64,000 nt of DNA from Chloroflexota bacterium (GCA_023475225.1 JAMCVK010000028.1:106304-170303); one strand, 5' to 3'. Positions 18,600 through 27,182 are shown, counted from the stretch's first letter. Numbers and translations: made by a program. The notes: generated by a model from the letters alone, not told the origin.

Positions 18600-19549
18600 G
18601 GCCCCAACAGTGACCGTCGTAGTACAGCATAGTCCACCTCCCCCGCAGTGAAGGTATGTCCACTAGAAAGGTTATTGATGTTGATCACGGCCGGCGAATG
18701 CAGCGCTGGATCGATTTGATAGAAATCTCTATTATGCCTTTCGAAAATATCCACAAAGGGTATACCATACTCTCTTGAATAGGAGGATGGTATCTTTCCA
18801 ATCACTTCCCTTATGAGTTGGTCCTCGGAGTGAACATAGTACGTAGCTGTACCTCCGTAGAGGAGGCAATCATTTATACGACCCATCGCCTGCAATTCAT
18901 CTTTTATTAATGTGGCTATGGGGGCATAGCCGTAGGCGAAGGCGATGGACTTGAGATCGAACCCTTCCTCAGCCAGCTTATGCAGGCCCTGCTCCACTGT
19001 CCGGGCCGATACCTGAATGGCGCAGACCAGGCTGGAATTCGGAGCTACTAGAATATAGAGATGCTCGGGCTGAAGGCGGCAGGCCTTGGCGACAGATTCG
19101 GCTATCTCCACGGTAATCTCCCTGTCGGTCTGAATACAGATCACCCCCTCAGCACTGTCATCTCGGTAATCGATCCAGCGGAAGTAGCGATCCGGATTGG
19201 TAGCTAAGGCTCTGGCCGGCCCGGAGAGGATAGGGACAAAATCACCTCCTTGCAGTCTCCAACCGGCTATTTGAGAGGCCACACAGGCGAGAAGAGGCTG
19301 ATCAATAGCGACGTGCACCGCTGGCAGTTCGGTTTCATTAAGTCTAAAGCGGCCAAAGGTGACCTCCCCTATACCACCCATAGTAACCAGGGCATAGTAT
19401 TTACCCGCCAACCAGCCACCCTCTACCTTCTGCCCCATATCTATGACTGTCGTCCCATTCGAAAGTTTATTGATGGCGATATTCAGCTTTTCGGCCTCTC
19501 CCAGAATCACTCTCACGAGCTTCATAGCCTCTTTGTTTACGCTTATCAC
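18596..19549 (-). CDS. Mch-like protein 1 (methenyl-tetrahydromethanopterin cyclohydrolase family)
   Basis: Homologue of N5,N10-methenyl-tetrahydromethanopterin cyclohydrolase, 317 residues from GTG 19549 (GGGGAGG upstream). Family segments are SVNKEAMKLV near the start, GGIGEVTFGRF, LSGPARALA, VAPNSSLVCAIQVSARTVE, LQAMGRINDCLLYGG and INNLSSGHTFTAGEVDYAVL. R183 and E186 (SARTVE) fall at the positions I recall as catalytic in the Archaeoglobus enzyme. A second homologue lies at 30295. The usual APTAS segment is altered to APNSS. It is the last gene of a minus-strand run with MBL, SDR and ABC transporter genes and none of the other archaeal C1 genes (ftr, fmd/fwd, mtd), so the true substrate may differ. 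Confidence 0.82.
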   Translation of the reverse strand: MISVNKEAMKLVRVILGEAEKLNIAINKLSNGTTVIDMGQKVEGGWLAGKYYALVTMGGIGEVTFGRFRLNETELPAVHVAIDQPLLACVASQIAGWRLQGGDFVPILSGPARALATNPDRYFRWIDYRDDSAEGVICIQTDREITVEIAESVAKACRLQPEHLYILVAPNSSLVCAIQVSARTVEQGLHKLAEEGFDLKSIAFAYGYAPIATLIKDELQAMGRINDCLLYGGTATYYVHSEDQLIREVIGKIPSSYSREYGIPFVDIFERHNRDFYQIDPALHSPAVININNLSSGHTFTAGEVDYAVLRRSLLGP

Positions 19550-19577
19550 TAATAACCTCCCCAAGATATTTGTAAGC

Positions 19578-20426
19578 TTATTCCCTTTCGTCCTGACGGT
19601 CAGAGAGAGGATAGCTGCCATCCACCAGGTCTTTGTATACCCTCACCAGGTTCTGTCTGTGAACCATATTGGCCGCATTCTCAGGCATCCTTGAAGGATA
19701 CACCAGGGGAAGGGTTAGGACCTCTTCTAAGCTCCTCTTTCGATGAACCATTTCGCTCACCTGACGGTGCAAATAGCGAAAATAGGCAGCTTCCTTATCC
19801 ACGATGGACAGGTCACAGATGTACCCATGTCCAGGTACAACGGTATGTACAACCATCCCCCGCAAACGCTCCAGGGAGGCGAAGAAATCTTTCAGTCGGC
19901 CATCACGGATAACGTTGATATGCCCTTCCATCACTGCGTCTCCGGCAAAGATAAGACCCATCCGAGAATGTCGGACGGCTATAGAGTCCGGCGTGTGGCC
20001 TGGCAGCCAGATGAGCTCAAGATATTCATCGCCGAGTTGGAGTTCATAAGACTCGTTAACCACTATGGTAGGGGAAATAATCTCAGCGTCCCACAGGTCC
20101 TTATATGTCTTCTTCATCGTTCTGGCATAAGGTATCATATGTGAAACGGCCATCCGGCGCCACGCCTTATGGGCGATGACCGGCACATCTCGAAAGAACC
20201 AATCACCAAGGGCATGATCCCAATGATAGTGGGTATTGATAAGATAGGTTAATGAGGCTTGCCGTTTGGCTAACAGATCGCTGATCTGCTGACAGGATTC
20301 ACGCGTGAGTGGAGCATCAATGAGGCAGGCTTGCTTCCTGGCGAAGATGACCCCACAATTTCTTTCAAAGAAGTCCCCAGAGAAAACATAAACGTCATCG
20401 CTCAGTTGATGGGTGATCATCGCCAC
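19578..20426 (-). CDS. MBL-fold metallo-hydrolase
   Basis: Metallo-beta-lactamase-fold hydrolase of 282 residues. Metal ligands are visible in NTHYHWDH (H66, H68, D70, H71), LPGHTPDS, FAGDAVMEG and VPGHGYIC. Length and motifs resemble glyoxalase II-like and quorum-quenching lactonase-like enzymes rather than RNA-processing ones. It lies between an SDR and Mch-like protein 1 on the same strand, so it probably hydrolyses an intermediate of the same pathway. Confidence 0.85.
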   Translation of the reverse strand: MAMITHQLSDDVYVFSGDFFERNCGVIFARKQACLIDAPLTRESCQQISDLLAKRQASLTYLINTHYHWDHALGDWFFRDVPVIAHKAWRRMAVSHMIPYARTMKKTYKDLWDAEIISPTIVVNESYELQLGDEYLELIWLPGHTPDSIAVRHSRMGLIFAGDAVMEGHINVIRDGRLKDFFASLERLRGMVVHTVVPGHGYICDLSIVDKEAAYFRYLHRQVSEMVHRKRSLEEVLTLPLVYPSRMPENAANMVHRQNLVRVYKDLVDGSYPLSDRQDERE

Positions 20427-20437
20427 AACTTGATCAC

Positions 20438-21211
20438 CTATGAAATCCTTGGTACGGCCTCACGGGCGCTAAGGGCTCCATCCACTGGTATTACAGCCCC
20501 AACCATGTAGTTGGATTCGTCAGAAGCCAGAAAGACAGCTACCTGCGCTATCTCCTCCGCAGTTCCTAGCCTCTGCCAAGGTACGTATCGCTCGAAGTCA
20601 GCCCTCATGCCAATCTCGGCCAGCCAATCATTCATCTCATTGGTCGCGACTAAGCCTGGGGCGATGGCATTTACCCTGATACCGAATGGCGCCATTTCCA
20701 GGGCCAAGGCTCTGGTGAAAGCGTTCAGCGCTCCCTTGGAAGCACAATAAGCTGTACGCCTATCGACAGCCACTGTGGCCAGGATAGAGCTCACATTAAT
20801 GATGGCCCCTTTTCTGCGCTCGATCATCTTCCTGGCCACAGCGCGGCTCATCAGGAACGGGCCTCTCACGTTCACTGCAAATAGCCTGTCCCAGTCCTTC
20901 TCGTCTGTCTCCAGCAACGTCGTCCGCAGAAAGGTAGCCGCATTGTTCACCAGTACGGTAATCGGGCCCAGTTCCTTTTCAGTCCTCCCGACCAGCTCCT
21001 CTACCTCTGACGCTTGAGATACATCAGCCTGGATAGCCAGGGCTTGGCCACCATCTCGCCTGATACTCTCCACCGTCTCCTCAGCACCGGCCTTGTCCTT
21101 CTGGTAGTTTACCGCGACCCTGGCACCCTCGCGGGCAAAGGCGATGGCGATAGCCCGCCCAATGCCACGAGAGGCACCCGTGACGATGACCGCTTCACCG
21201 CCAAAGCGCAT
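20438..21211 (-). CDS. Short-chain dehydrogenase/reductase (FabG-like)
   Basis: NAD(P)-dependent oxidoreductase of the classical SDR family, 257 residues. The cofactor motif is TGASRGIGRA (11-20), NNAA is present, and the catalytic triad is S141/S142, Y155 and K159 (AYCASKG). The C-terminal VDGA segment is typical. It sits 11 bases from the MBL gene in the Mch-containing run. Many SDRs reduce beta-keto groups; fatty acid synthesis is unlikely in this context. Substrate unknown. Confidence 0.88.
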   Translation of the reverse strand: MRFGGEAVIVTGASRGIGRAIAIAFAREGARVAVNYQKDKAGAEETVESIRRDGGQALAIQADVSQASEVEELVGRTEKELGPITVLVNNAATFLRTTLLETDEKDWDRLFAVNVRGPFLMSRAVARKMIERRKGAIINVSSILATVAVDRRTAYCASKGALNAFTRALALEMAPFGIRVNAIAPGLVATNEMNDWLAEIGMRADFERYVPWQRLGTAEEIAQVAVFLASDESNYMVGAVIPVDGALSAREAVPRIS

Positions 21212-21223
21212 GGCGTTCCTCCT

Positions 21224-21490
21224 TTACTCGCTCTCTAAGCGCCTCAGTTCAAAGATCACCTGATAGTAGGGATCGGGGCAGGCCACCCGCGTAACGTGCG
21301 GCTCCTCTTCCCAAGGAAACGCGCCACCAAATTGGAGGGTCACAACCCTCGGATAGCAATTCCGCAACACCTCAACACACATATGGCCGTGCACCGTGTC
21401 TTTGTCGAACACTATCTCGTCACCGACCCTATGACCGGCCGTACAATCCGACCCCATAGCAATGACTTTGGCTAACACCTTATAGCTCAT
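21224..21490 (-). CDS. TIGR04076 family protein, copy 1
   Basis: Small 88-residue protein of the TIGR04076 family. Recognisable are the N-terminal YKVLAKVIAMGSDCTAGHRVGDE, the central C-x-E-x-L with a conserved aromatic/proline segment, and CPDP near the end. Two conserved cysteines (in MCVEVL and VACPDP) may bind a metal or cofactor. A paralogue of equal length follows 43 bases away. Family function is unknown; here it belongs to the BMP transporter-Mch gene run. Confidence 0.75.
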   Translation of the reverse strand: MSYKVLAKVIAMGSDCTAGHRVGDEIVFDKDTVHGHMCVEVLRNCYPRVVTLQFGGAFPWEEEPHVTRVACPDPYYQVIFELRRLESE

Positions 21491-21533
21491 TTCCCCCTCC
21501 TACGCTGCCCCGCGGGCCTCAGAGCAGCAAAAA

Positions 21534-21800
21534 TCATTTAATCTCCTCGATGGCGAACGCCACAGTGTTATCCGGACTGGGACAACCGCTGAAGGTAACA
21601 CCTTCACGGTTCTGAAAGGGATAAGAGGCACCGCGCTGCTTACCATACACCATAGGATAGATAGCACATAGCGCCTCCACACACTTTGGCGCAGTGCTCA
21701 GGCTCATCCCATCGAAAACCAATTCTTCCCCTACCTTAAAGCCGGCGACGCAGTTGCCGCGCACCTCTATTACCCTCGCCTTAACCTTCTTAAGTGGCAT
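21534..21800 (-). CDS. TIGR04076 family protein, copy 2
   Basis: Second small protein of the same family, 88 residues from the ATG at 21800 (AGGTAAAGGG upstream; an ATG at 21824 is possible). It shares with copy 1 the V...GNCVAGFKVGEE, KCVEALCAIYP and GCPSPD segments. The pair diverge clearly from each other, so they may form a hetero-oligomer rather than be a recent duplication. Function unknown. Confidence 0.75.
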   Translation of the reverse strand: MPLKKVKARVIEVRGNCVAGFKVGEELVFDGMSLSTAPKCVEALCAIYPMVYGKQRGASYPFQNREGVTFSGCPSPDNTVAFAIEEIK

Positions 21801-21835
21801 CCCTTTACCTAAACATACAGACATCGCTTACCCCC

Positions 21836-22582
21836 TTACCGAACGGTCTCGAAATTCGCAGAGGCCGACAGTCCACGCTGGACGATCGTTGCAACCTCGG
21901 CCACCTTACGCCCAAACAGTCGGGCGTATTCCGGGGCTGAGGCCTGTCTGAAGCCCCAATCCAACCATGTATCCCTTTCCACCTTCCTCCTCTGCTCGGC
22001 TAGAAAAGCCAAGCCGTATGGTGCTTCTCGCTCAGCGAAGCCCACAGGTATCATCTGCATCGACATATAGAAATGGACGATCTGCCTGAGTGTTTCCTCC
22101 TGTCCACCATGCCTTGCCCCACCGATAGCTATCGCTCCACCTACCTTGTACCTGAACCAGGAGAAGGACTCCTCCCCCTGGAAATAATTAACGCTGTTGC
22201 AGCGATCGATCAATGATTTCAACTGGGCCGGTATCTGTCCGAAGAAGACTGGGCTGGCGATGATGATGGCATCAGCCTGAGCTATCGCCTCGATGATGGA
22301 CGGCGCATCATCTTTGTGGACACACTGGAACCATCCCCTGCGTTCACCTCGGCCACAGAGATAGTCCTCAACGGGTGGGTGACACCTCCTATGGCAGACA
22401 CCCAAACACGGATCGACCCTTTTGTGAGCGATGGTTAGGAACGTAGTGCTGACACCTTTACTCTCCGCCGCTCCCTCTAAGGCCTCCTTGATTATAAGCT
22501 CGCAATTGCCGTGGCGAGGACTAGCTGCCAGCCCCAACAACTTGATTCCCAACGCTCCGCCTGGAGACCAATCTTCCGCCAT
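21836..22582 (-). CDS. Flavodoxin-family NAD(P)H:FMN oxidoreductase-like protein
   Basis: Flavodoxin-fold protein of 248 residues. The FMN phosphate loop is LAASPRHGNCELI, followed by a cysteine-rich loop (CLGVCHRRCH ... YLCGRGE ... FQCVHKDD) resembling the cluster loop of iron-sulfur flavoproteins, then ADAIIIASPVFFGQIPAQLK and GGAIAIGGARHGGQEETL. It probably transfers electrons to a step of the same pathway. It lies 97 bases downstream of the permease gene and 35 upstream of TIGR04076 copy 2. Confidence 0.75.
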   Translation of the reverse strand: MAEDWSPGGALGIKLLGLAASPRHGNCELIIKEALEGAAESKGVSTTFLTIAHKRVDPCLGVCHRRCHPPVEDYLCGRGERRGWFQCVHKDDAPSIIEAIAQADAIIIASPVFFGQIPAQLKSLIDRCNSVNYFQGEESFSWFRYKVGGAIAIGGARHGGQEETLRQIVHFYMSMQMIPVGFAEREAPYGLAFLAEQRRKVERDTWLDWGFRQASAPEYARLFGRKVAEVATIVQRGLSASANFETVR

Positions 22583-22678
22583 TATCGAACCGGTGATCCT
22601 CCACCAGTATATGCAGAATGCCCCCTAGAGACCTCCACCTGAGGGAACCCATCAGGCTGGTTGTTCCCTGGTGGGACG

Positions 22679-23617
22679 CTAGGCTGAATCTCTGACATAG
22701 GGAAGGCAGCTGGCGGCTGGGGCACGGGCCCGCCCTACCCCAAAGAGAGCAAGTAGTGTTACGACATAGGGTAGCATCACTACCAGCTGGTAGGGCAACT
22801 CCAAGCCGAAGGCTTGAATCCGCAGCTGGAAAGCGTCTGCCGCACCGAAAAGGAGACAAGCCAGGAATGCGCCGAGGGGATTCCATTTGCCAAAGATTAT
22901 GGCCGAAAAGGCGATGAAGCCACGCCCGGCCGTTATATTTTCCATAAAGGTGTTTAAGAAACCAATGGTCATCACAGCACCACCGACGCCTGCTAGCATC
23001 CCACTGAAAATCACGCAGAGGTAACGAATCAGGAACACATTCACCCCGACGGTGTCAGCGGCACGAGGATGCTCTCCCACTGCCCTAATCTTCAATCCCC
23101 ATGTGGTATGGAACATAGTGAAATGGACGAGAGGGACCAGCAGAAAGGCAATATATACTAGTGGAATGTGATCGAACAGCACAGTTCCCAAGAAGGGTAT
23201 CTCACTTAAGAGCGGGACTGGCATCGGGATGAAGGCTGGCACTCTGATCTGCGCCGTGGTAATGCCAAAATAGGCCCGAAAGACGACGCCAGTTAAGCCG
23301 AGCATAAGGATATTGATGGCTACCCCAGAAACGACTTGATCAGCCCGGAAGGTGATGGTGATGACGGCGTGCAACAGGGCCGTTATCCCACCAGCGATCA
23401 GGGCATAGAGAACACCCATCCAGGGATCGCCCGTCTGATGGGAACCGATAACAGCCGCCAGGGCACCAGCCAACATCATCCCCTCAAGCCCAATGTTGAG
23501 CACGCCGGAGCGCTCGGAGAAAACACCACCCATAGCAGCAAAAAGCAACGGTGTGGTCAGCCGGATGCTGGCGTAGACGAGATCACTCGAGAACAGGCTC
23601 AGCAATGTCTCCAGCAC
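22679..23617 (-). CDS. ABC transporter permease, BMP/nucleoside type (second permease)
   Basis: Integral membrane protein of 312 residues with about eight helices, of the branched-chain/ribose permease superfamily used by BMP-type nucleoside importers (YufQ-like). Typical are FAAMGGVFSERSGVLNIGLEGMML and RAVGEHPRAADTVGVNV, the coupling-helix region. It overlaps the preceding permease by 35 bases, so the two are translated together. The last ~15 residues (GRARAPAASCLPYVRDSA) are unusually polar. Confidence 0.88.
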   Translation of the reverse strand: MLETLLSLFSSDLVYASIRLTTPLLFAAMGGVFSERSGVLNIGLEGMMLAGALAAVIGSHQTGDPWMGVLYALIAGGITALLHAVITITFRADQVVSGVAINILMLGLTGVVFRAYFGITTAQIRVPAFIPMPVPLLSEIPFLGTVLFDHIPLVYIAFLLVPLVHFTMFHTTWGLKIRAVGEHPRAADTVGVNVFLIRYLCVIFSGMLAGVGGAVMTIGFLNTFMENITAGRGFIAFSAIIFGKWNPLGAFLACLLFGAADAFQLRIQAFGLELPYQLVVMLPYVVTLLALFGVGRARAPAASCLPYVRDSA

Positions 23618-24707
23618 GTGCTATCTCCTTCCGTTCAAGAATCCTCGGCGCAAATTGAATGGCCGTTCCAGCAATCATAAAGAGTACGGCCAGGGCTTGA
23701 ATGATGTACACAACTACGACAGGTAACTGTACCGCAGTCTGCATAGCGTTGGCCCCAGTGCGCAAAGCGCCGAAGAAGAGCGCCGCCAACAGGGTACCGA
23801 AGGGATGCAGACGCCCAAGCAAGGCGACGGCGATGGCGTCGTAACCATAGCCCGGGGAGAAACCGTCCAGAAGGCGATACTGTACACCCAGTAGCTCGCC
23901 CCCACCGGCCAGGCCAGCCAGTGCCCCACTTAGCCCCATCGTGATAACCATCGTTTTGGCCACGTTGATGCCAGCATACTGCGCAGCAGAGGCATTGGCC
24001 CCCACCATGCGGATCTGGTAACCTAAGGTAGTTCTCCAAAGCACGATATAGACGAATACAGCGCAAAGCAGGGCAAGGAGGATACCAGCGTGGAGACGTG
24101 TGCCTGGAAAGATGATGGGCAAGCGGGCACTCTCAGCGACCAGGGCTGATTGCGGGTTCCAGCCCGGTTCCTTCAGCGGACCATGCACAGCATAGCTAGC
24201 CAACCAGATAGCGATATAATTCATCAGAATGGTGACGATAACCTCGTTGAACCCCCTGGTAGCCTTCAAATAGCCTGGTATCGCTCCCCATAATAACCCT
24301 CCAAGAAGGGAGGCGATGATTGCCAGGGGTAGATGGATAATCGCTGGCAGTCCAAGGAGATTTGTCCCGACCCAGGTGGCGAAAATAGCGGCCATGTATA
24401 GCTGCCCCTCTGCGCCGATATTGAAGACGCCACCTCGAAAGGAAAGGGTGATAGCCAGTCCAGCAAGCATCAAGGGGATGGATCTGATTATACTGGTGGT
24501 GATCTGACCAAGGTTGCCAAAAGCCCCTTCTAAGAGCGCCTGGTAGGCCACGATGGGGTTGACACCAACGAGTTGGATGACGATGGCCCCGGCAATAAAA
24601 GAGGCAACCACTGCTAGAAGAGGCATCGAAGCATTAAATATGCCTTGAAGGCTGTATCTGTCCCCCAGCTGACTCCAAAAAGAGGCTCGAGTCAAAGCCT
24701 TTCCCAC
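23583..24707 (-). CDS. ABC transporter permease, BMP/nucleoside type (first permease)
   Basis: Integral membrane protein of 374 residues, YufP-like. It has about ten hydrophobic segments, TLSFRGGVFNIGAEGQLYMAAIFA (the family's conserved region), and QIRMVGANASAAQYAGI, the ATPase-coupling region. It lies just after the terminator hairpin that separates it from the binding-protein gene. With the second permease and the binding protein it forms an importer for a nucleoside-like or related small molecule; the ATPase is encoded at 16046-17560 on the other strand. Confidence 0.88.
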   Translation of the reverse strand: MGKALTRASFWSQLGDRYSLQGIFNASMPLLAVVASFIAGAIVIQLVGVNPIVAYQALLEGAFGNLGQITTSIIRSIPLMLAGLAITLSFRGGVFNIGAEGQLYMAAIFATWVGTNLLGLPAIIHLPLAIIASLLGGLLWGAIPGYLKATRGFNEVIVTILMNYIAIWLASYAVHGPLKEPGWNPQSALVAESARLPIIFPGTRLHAGILLALLCAVFVYIVLWRTTLGYQIRMVGANASAAQYAGINVAKTMVITMGLSGALAGLAGGGELLGVQYRLLDGFSPGYGYDAIAVALLGRLHPFGTLLAALFFGALRTGANAMQTAVQLPVVVVYIIQALAVLFMIAGTAIQFAPRILERKEIARAGDIAEPVLE

Positions 24708-24731
24708 TAAGATCCCCTCTACTTTCGCTAG

Positions 24732-24772
24732 AAAAAGGTTACCTGCAGCCGCCGTAGCGGCTGCAGGTAACC
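24732..24772 (-). terminator. Strong intrinsic terminator between binding protein and permease genes
   Basis: A perfect 16-bp inverted repeat (24737-24752 and 24757-24772, four-base loop) is followed on the minus strand by TTTTT (24736-24732). It lies just after the binding-protein stop codon and would let that protein be made in excess over the permeases. Confidence 0.85.
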
Positions 24773-24779
24773 AGATGCT

Positions 24780-25877
24780 CTACTTGAATTCGGTCTTCAA
24801 CTCGATCTTGCCCGCGGCCAGATCCTTCTCCAGCTGCTTGGCCTCGTCCTGGATCTCCTTGGGAATCATCGGACCCATGGGACCGAGAGCAGACACGCCG
24901 TCGGCTATCCCAACCTTGTAATTCTTGCCTCCCAGCTTGCCCTCCTGCGCCCAGGTGCAGGACTTGAGGACTATCGCCTCCACACTCTGGATAGCACTGG
25001 TCAAGACGTGCTTAGGAGCCAAGTGGGTCTGATCCTTGGTCCAACCCATGGCATAGATGTTCTTCTCCTTCGCCGCATCAATCGCTCCGATGTTAGCCGC
25101 ATCGCCATTGGCTAGAATCACATCTACACCAGTGGCAATCTGAGCTAGGGCGGCCTCCTTCGCCTTACCGATGTCCTCCCAGCTGCCCGTATAGGCCGTG
25201 ACCACCGTGGCCTTGGGGTTGTACTTCTTCACCGCAATTTTGAAGTTCTCAAAATCGGCCGCGATGGTCGGGATCTCCATCGCCCCTACCTCTCCAATCT
25301 TATTGGTCTTGGTCATCTTGGCCGCAATGAAGCCCATGAGATAGCCCATCTCACCAGCTTTGAAGAGGAAGGAACTAAGGTTCTTCCCATTGCTCTCGCC
25401 TCCGCCGATCTGCACAAACTCAACCTTCGGGAAATCCTTGGCCACCGCCTTCAAAGAATCGGCATACTCGAAACCGTGTCCGAAGATCACATTGAAGCCT
25501 CGGTTGGCGTAGCTGCGAATAATCTGTTCCTGATCAGCTTGCTTTGTATTCTCGGTATTAGCTACTTCTGCCCCGAGCTTCTTCTTGACTTCCTGTAGTC
25601 CCTCGTAGGCCGACTGGTTCCAGCCACCATCATTGATCGGGCCCGAGGTGACCAGGGCCACTTTAAGCTTCATAGCCGTCGGAGTTGGCGTCGCCGCTAC
25701 CTTCGCTGGGGTTGGCACTGTGGTGGGGGTTGCTGCGGCCGCTGCAACGGTAGCCGTCGGCTTAGCCACAGTTGGGGTCGGGGTCGGTGCTGCAGCCGGC
25801 GCGCCACAGGCTACCAGAAGTCCTAGAACGGCCAGCAGGGCTATCGACACCATCAAAGGCCCTCTAATTCTACCCAT
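24780..25877 (-). CDS. BMP-family substrate-binding lipoprotein
   Basis: Extracytoplasmic binding protein of an ABC importer, 365 residues. A lipoprotein signal ends at LLVAC (C24), followed by a Thr/Pro/Ala-rich linker (residues ~25-68) as in many Chloroflexota lipoproteins. The BMP/PnrA domain follows: VALVTSGPINDGGWNQSAYEGL, NVIFGHGFEYAD, EVGAMEIPTIA, and ILANGDAANIGAIDAAKEKNI. Family members bind nucleosides, but other ligands are known. The gene is first in a long minus-strand run and has a promoter candidate ~250 bases upstream. Confidence 0.92.
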   Translation of the reverse strand: MGRIRGPLMVSIALLAVLGLLVACGAPAAAPTPTPTVAKPTATVAAAAATPTTVPTPAKVAATPTPTAMKLKVALVTSGPINDGGWNQSAYEGLQEVKKKLGAEVANTENTKQADQEQIIRSYANRGFNVIFGHGFEYADSLKAVAKDFPKVEFVQIGGGESNGKNLSSFLFKAGEMGYLMGFIAAKMTKTNKIGEVGAMEIPTIAADFENFKIAVKKYNPKATVVTAYTGSWEDIGKAKEAALAQIATGVDVILANGDAANIGAIDAAKEKNIYAMGWTKDQTHLAPKHVLTSAIQSVEAIVLKSCTWAQEGKLGGKNYKVGIADGVSALGPMGPMIPKEIQDEAKQLEKDLAAGKIELKTEFK

Positions 25878-26041
25878 AGCTGTCGTTTCCTCCTTAGAAC
25901 CGAATTTTGGTACGAAAACCAGGATATGCCGCGTTGAGTCTCACAGCGTGCTTCCTTTGGCAAACACCCCCTTTCACCTCAGATTGTGGGTGATATAACG
26001 CAGGACTAACCTACCGTCAGTGACCAATCCCCCAAAAATGC

Positions 26042-26071
26042 TTGACAGGAACCACCTTAATCTGATATTGT
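26042..26071 (+). promoter_or_regulatory. Candidate promoter of the GntR regulator gene
   Basis: TTGACA (26042-26047), 18 bases, TATTGT (26066-26071). Perfect -35 and four of six in the -10 box. Confidence 0.4.
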
Positions 26072-26125
26072 ATGGCTAGAACTCATCTGAAGTCTGAAGA
26101 GTTATTAGGTTTAGATGATGGGAAA

Positions 26126-26154
26126 GGTATAACACAAAATTGGTATGTTGTCAA
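26126..26154 (-). promoter_or_regulatory. Candidate promoter of the BMP transporter operon
   Basis: On the minus strand TTGACA (26154-26149), 17 bases, TATACC (26131-26126). Two GGTAT repeats, one at the -10 box and one in the spacer, could serve the nearby GntR regulator; that link is inference. Confidence 0.45.
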
Positions 26155-26283
26155 GCTCAAAACGGGATGTTGGCATAACTCAGGCGCACCACAACCTCTG
26201 GTAGGACAGCTAAGTGACCCGGCACAAAATAGTGTGGCTTAGCAGCGTTATGAAACACTCTCAAAAAGGGGGCCTGTAGAGAT

Positions 26284-27042
26284 ATGAACCTTAAAATAGG
26301 TGGTCCTCCGCTTTACTCGCGTGGTAAACGCGTTCTGACCGAATTCATAAGGGAGGGCGAGTCTCTAAAGGGCAGTAAGCTCCCCTCTGAACAATCCCTG
26401 GCCGAACAATTGGGGGTAGGACGCAGTACGATCAGGGAAGCCCTGGCCACCTTAGAGAAAGAGGGCATAGTGACCAAGAAGCATGGGTTGGGCAATTTTG
26501 TGCACTACAGCGCCCTGGAGGCCAAGATGCGCATCGATCTTATCCCCGGCTTTATTGCTCTTATCGAAGATGCTGGCTATGTGGCCACCTCCACCCAATC
26601 CAATCCTCACGTGGAGAGGACCATCGATCTGCAGATAGCCAGGTATCTTAACCTGACCCCCTCGGAAGACTCACCTCAAGAGGTCTTCGTTTTTGATCGA
26701 ACCTATTTCGCCAATGGGGGCCCAGCTATCTTCAGTACGACATATATCCCCTGCCCCAATCTGCAAACCTTGCCAGCAATACCGTTCCAAGGAGGATTTA
26801 TAGATTTTCTGGAAGAGCACTGTGGACAGGAAATCGCTCACGCTATAATCTGGTTCATACCGACGCTTGCTGACTCTCGCTTATCCGACATCCTCCAAAT
26901 CGATCCAACCAATCCATTGATTGAATGGGAGGAGTTATATTACACCTTAGAGGATCGCCCCGTATGCTTCGTCAGGATATTCTTTAATCCACACTTTATG
27001 AAGCTTTGTATGCTCCGTAAAGTCTCGAAATTCAGGATGTGA
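26284..27042 (+). CDS. GntR-family regulator, HutC/UTRA type
   Basis: Transcription factor of 252 residues. The winged helix covers residues ~9-75 (KLPSEQSLAEQLGVGRSTIREALATLEKEGIV). The C-terminal ~160 residues look like a UTRA ligand domain (VFVFDRTYFANGGPAIFSTTYIP ... WEELYYTLEDRPVCF). Family knowledge: UTRA proteins bind small metabolites such as sugars, urocanate or nucleoside-like ligands and release DNA. It is divergent from the BMP operon and upstream of the dehydrogenase genes, so it may control both. Confidence 0.85.
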   Translation: MNLKIGGPPLYSRGKRVLTEFIREGESLKGSKLPSEQSLAEQLGVGRSTIREALATLEKEGIVTKKHGLGNFVHYSALEAKMRIDLIPGFIALIEDAGYVATSTQSNPHVERTIDLQIARYLNLTPSEDSPQEVFVFDRTYFANGGPAIFSTTYIPCPNLQTLPAIPFQGGFIDFLEEHCGQEIAHAIIWFIPTLADSRLSDILQIDPTNPLIEWEELYYTLEDRPVCFVRIFFNPHFMKLCMLRKVSKFRM

Positions 27043-27182
27043 GGAGGTTAAGGCGCGAGGGCTTGTTTCAACACGCTCCTACAAGATTCTAGGGCTTTGC
27101 CCCGGCTTCCATTTCCCCCCTATGGACAGGAGGGGGATCAGGACACTTTGGATTAAATCAACATATATAAGGAGGTGATTCG

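Larger units (their letters stand above)
25878..26283. other. Divergent control region between BMP operon and GntR regulator
   Basis: About 400 bases without a gene. It contains one promoter candidate for each direction, whose -35 boxes lie about 100 bases apart. The leftward leader would be ~240 bases and the rightward ~205, long enough for a structured leader, but I could not match it to a purine, preQ1, THF or TPP riboswitch. Near-direct repeats GGTAT at 26126 and 26143 lie in the leftward promoter. Confidence 0.55.

Noticed and set aside
18596..19621. Longer frame of Mch-like protein 1 starting at 19621
   Set aside because: The extra 24 residues overlap the MBL gene; GTG 19549 has GGGGAGG and matches the Mch N-terminus.
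25878..26125. Purine, preQ1, THF or TPP riboswitch upstream of the BMP gene
   Set aside because: None of the conserved core sequences that I know for these classes are visible.
27105..27145. Terminator between the GntR gene and acoA
   Set aside because: The C-rich and G-rich runs pair poorly and no T-run follows on either strand.
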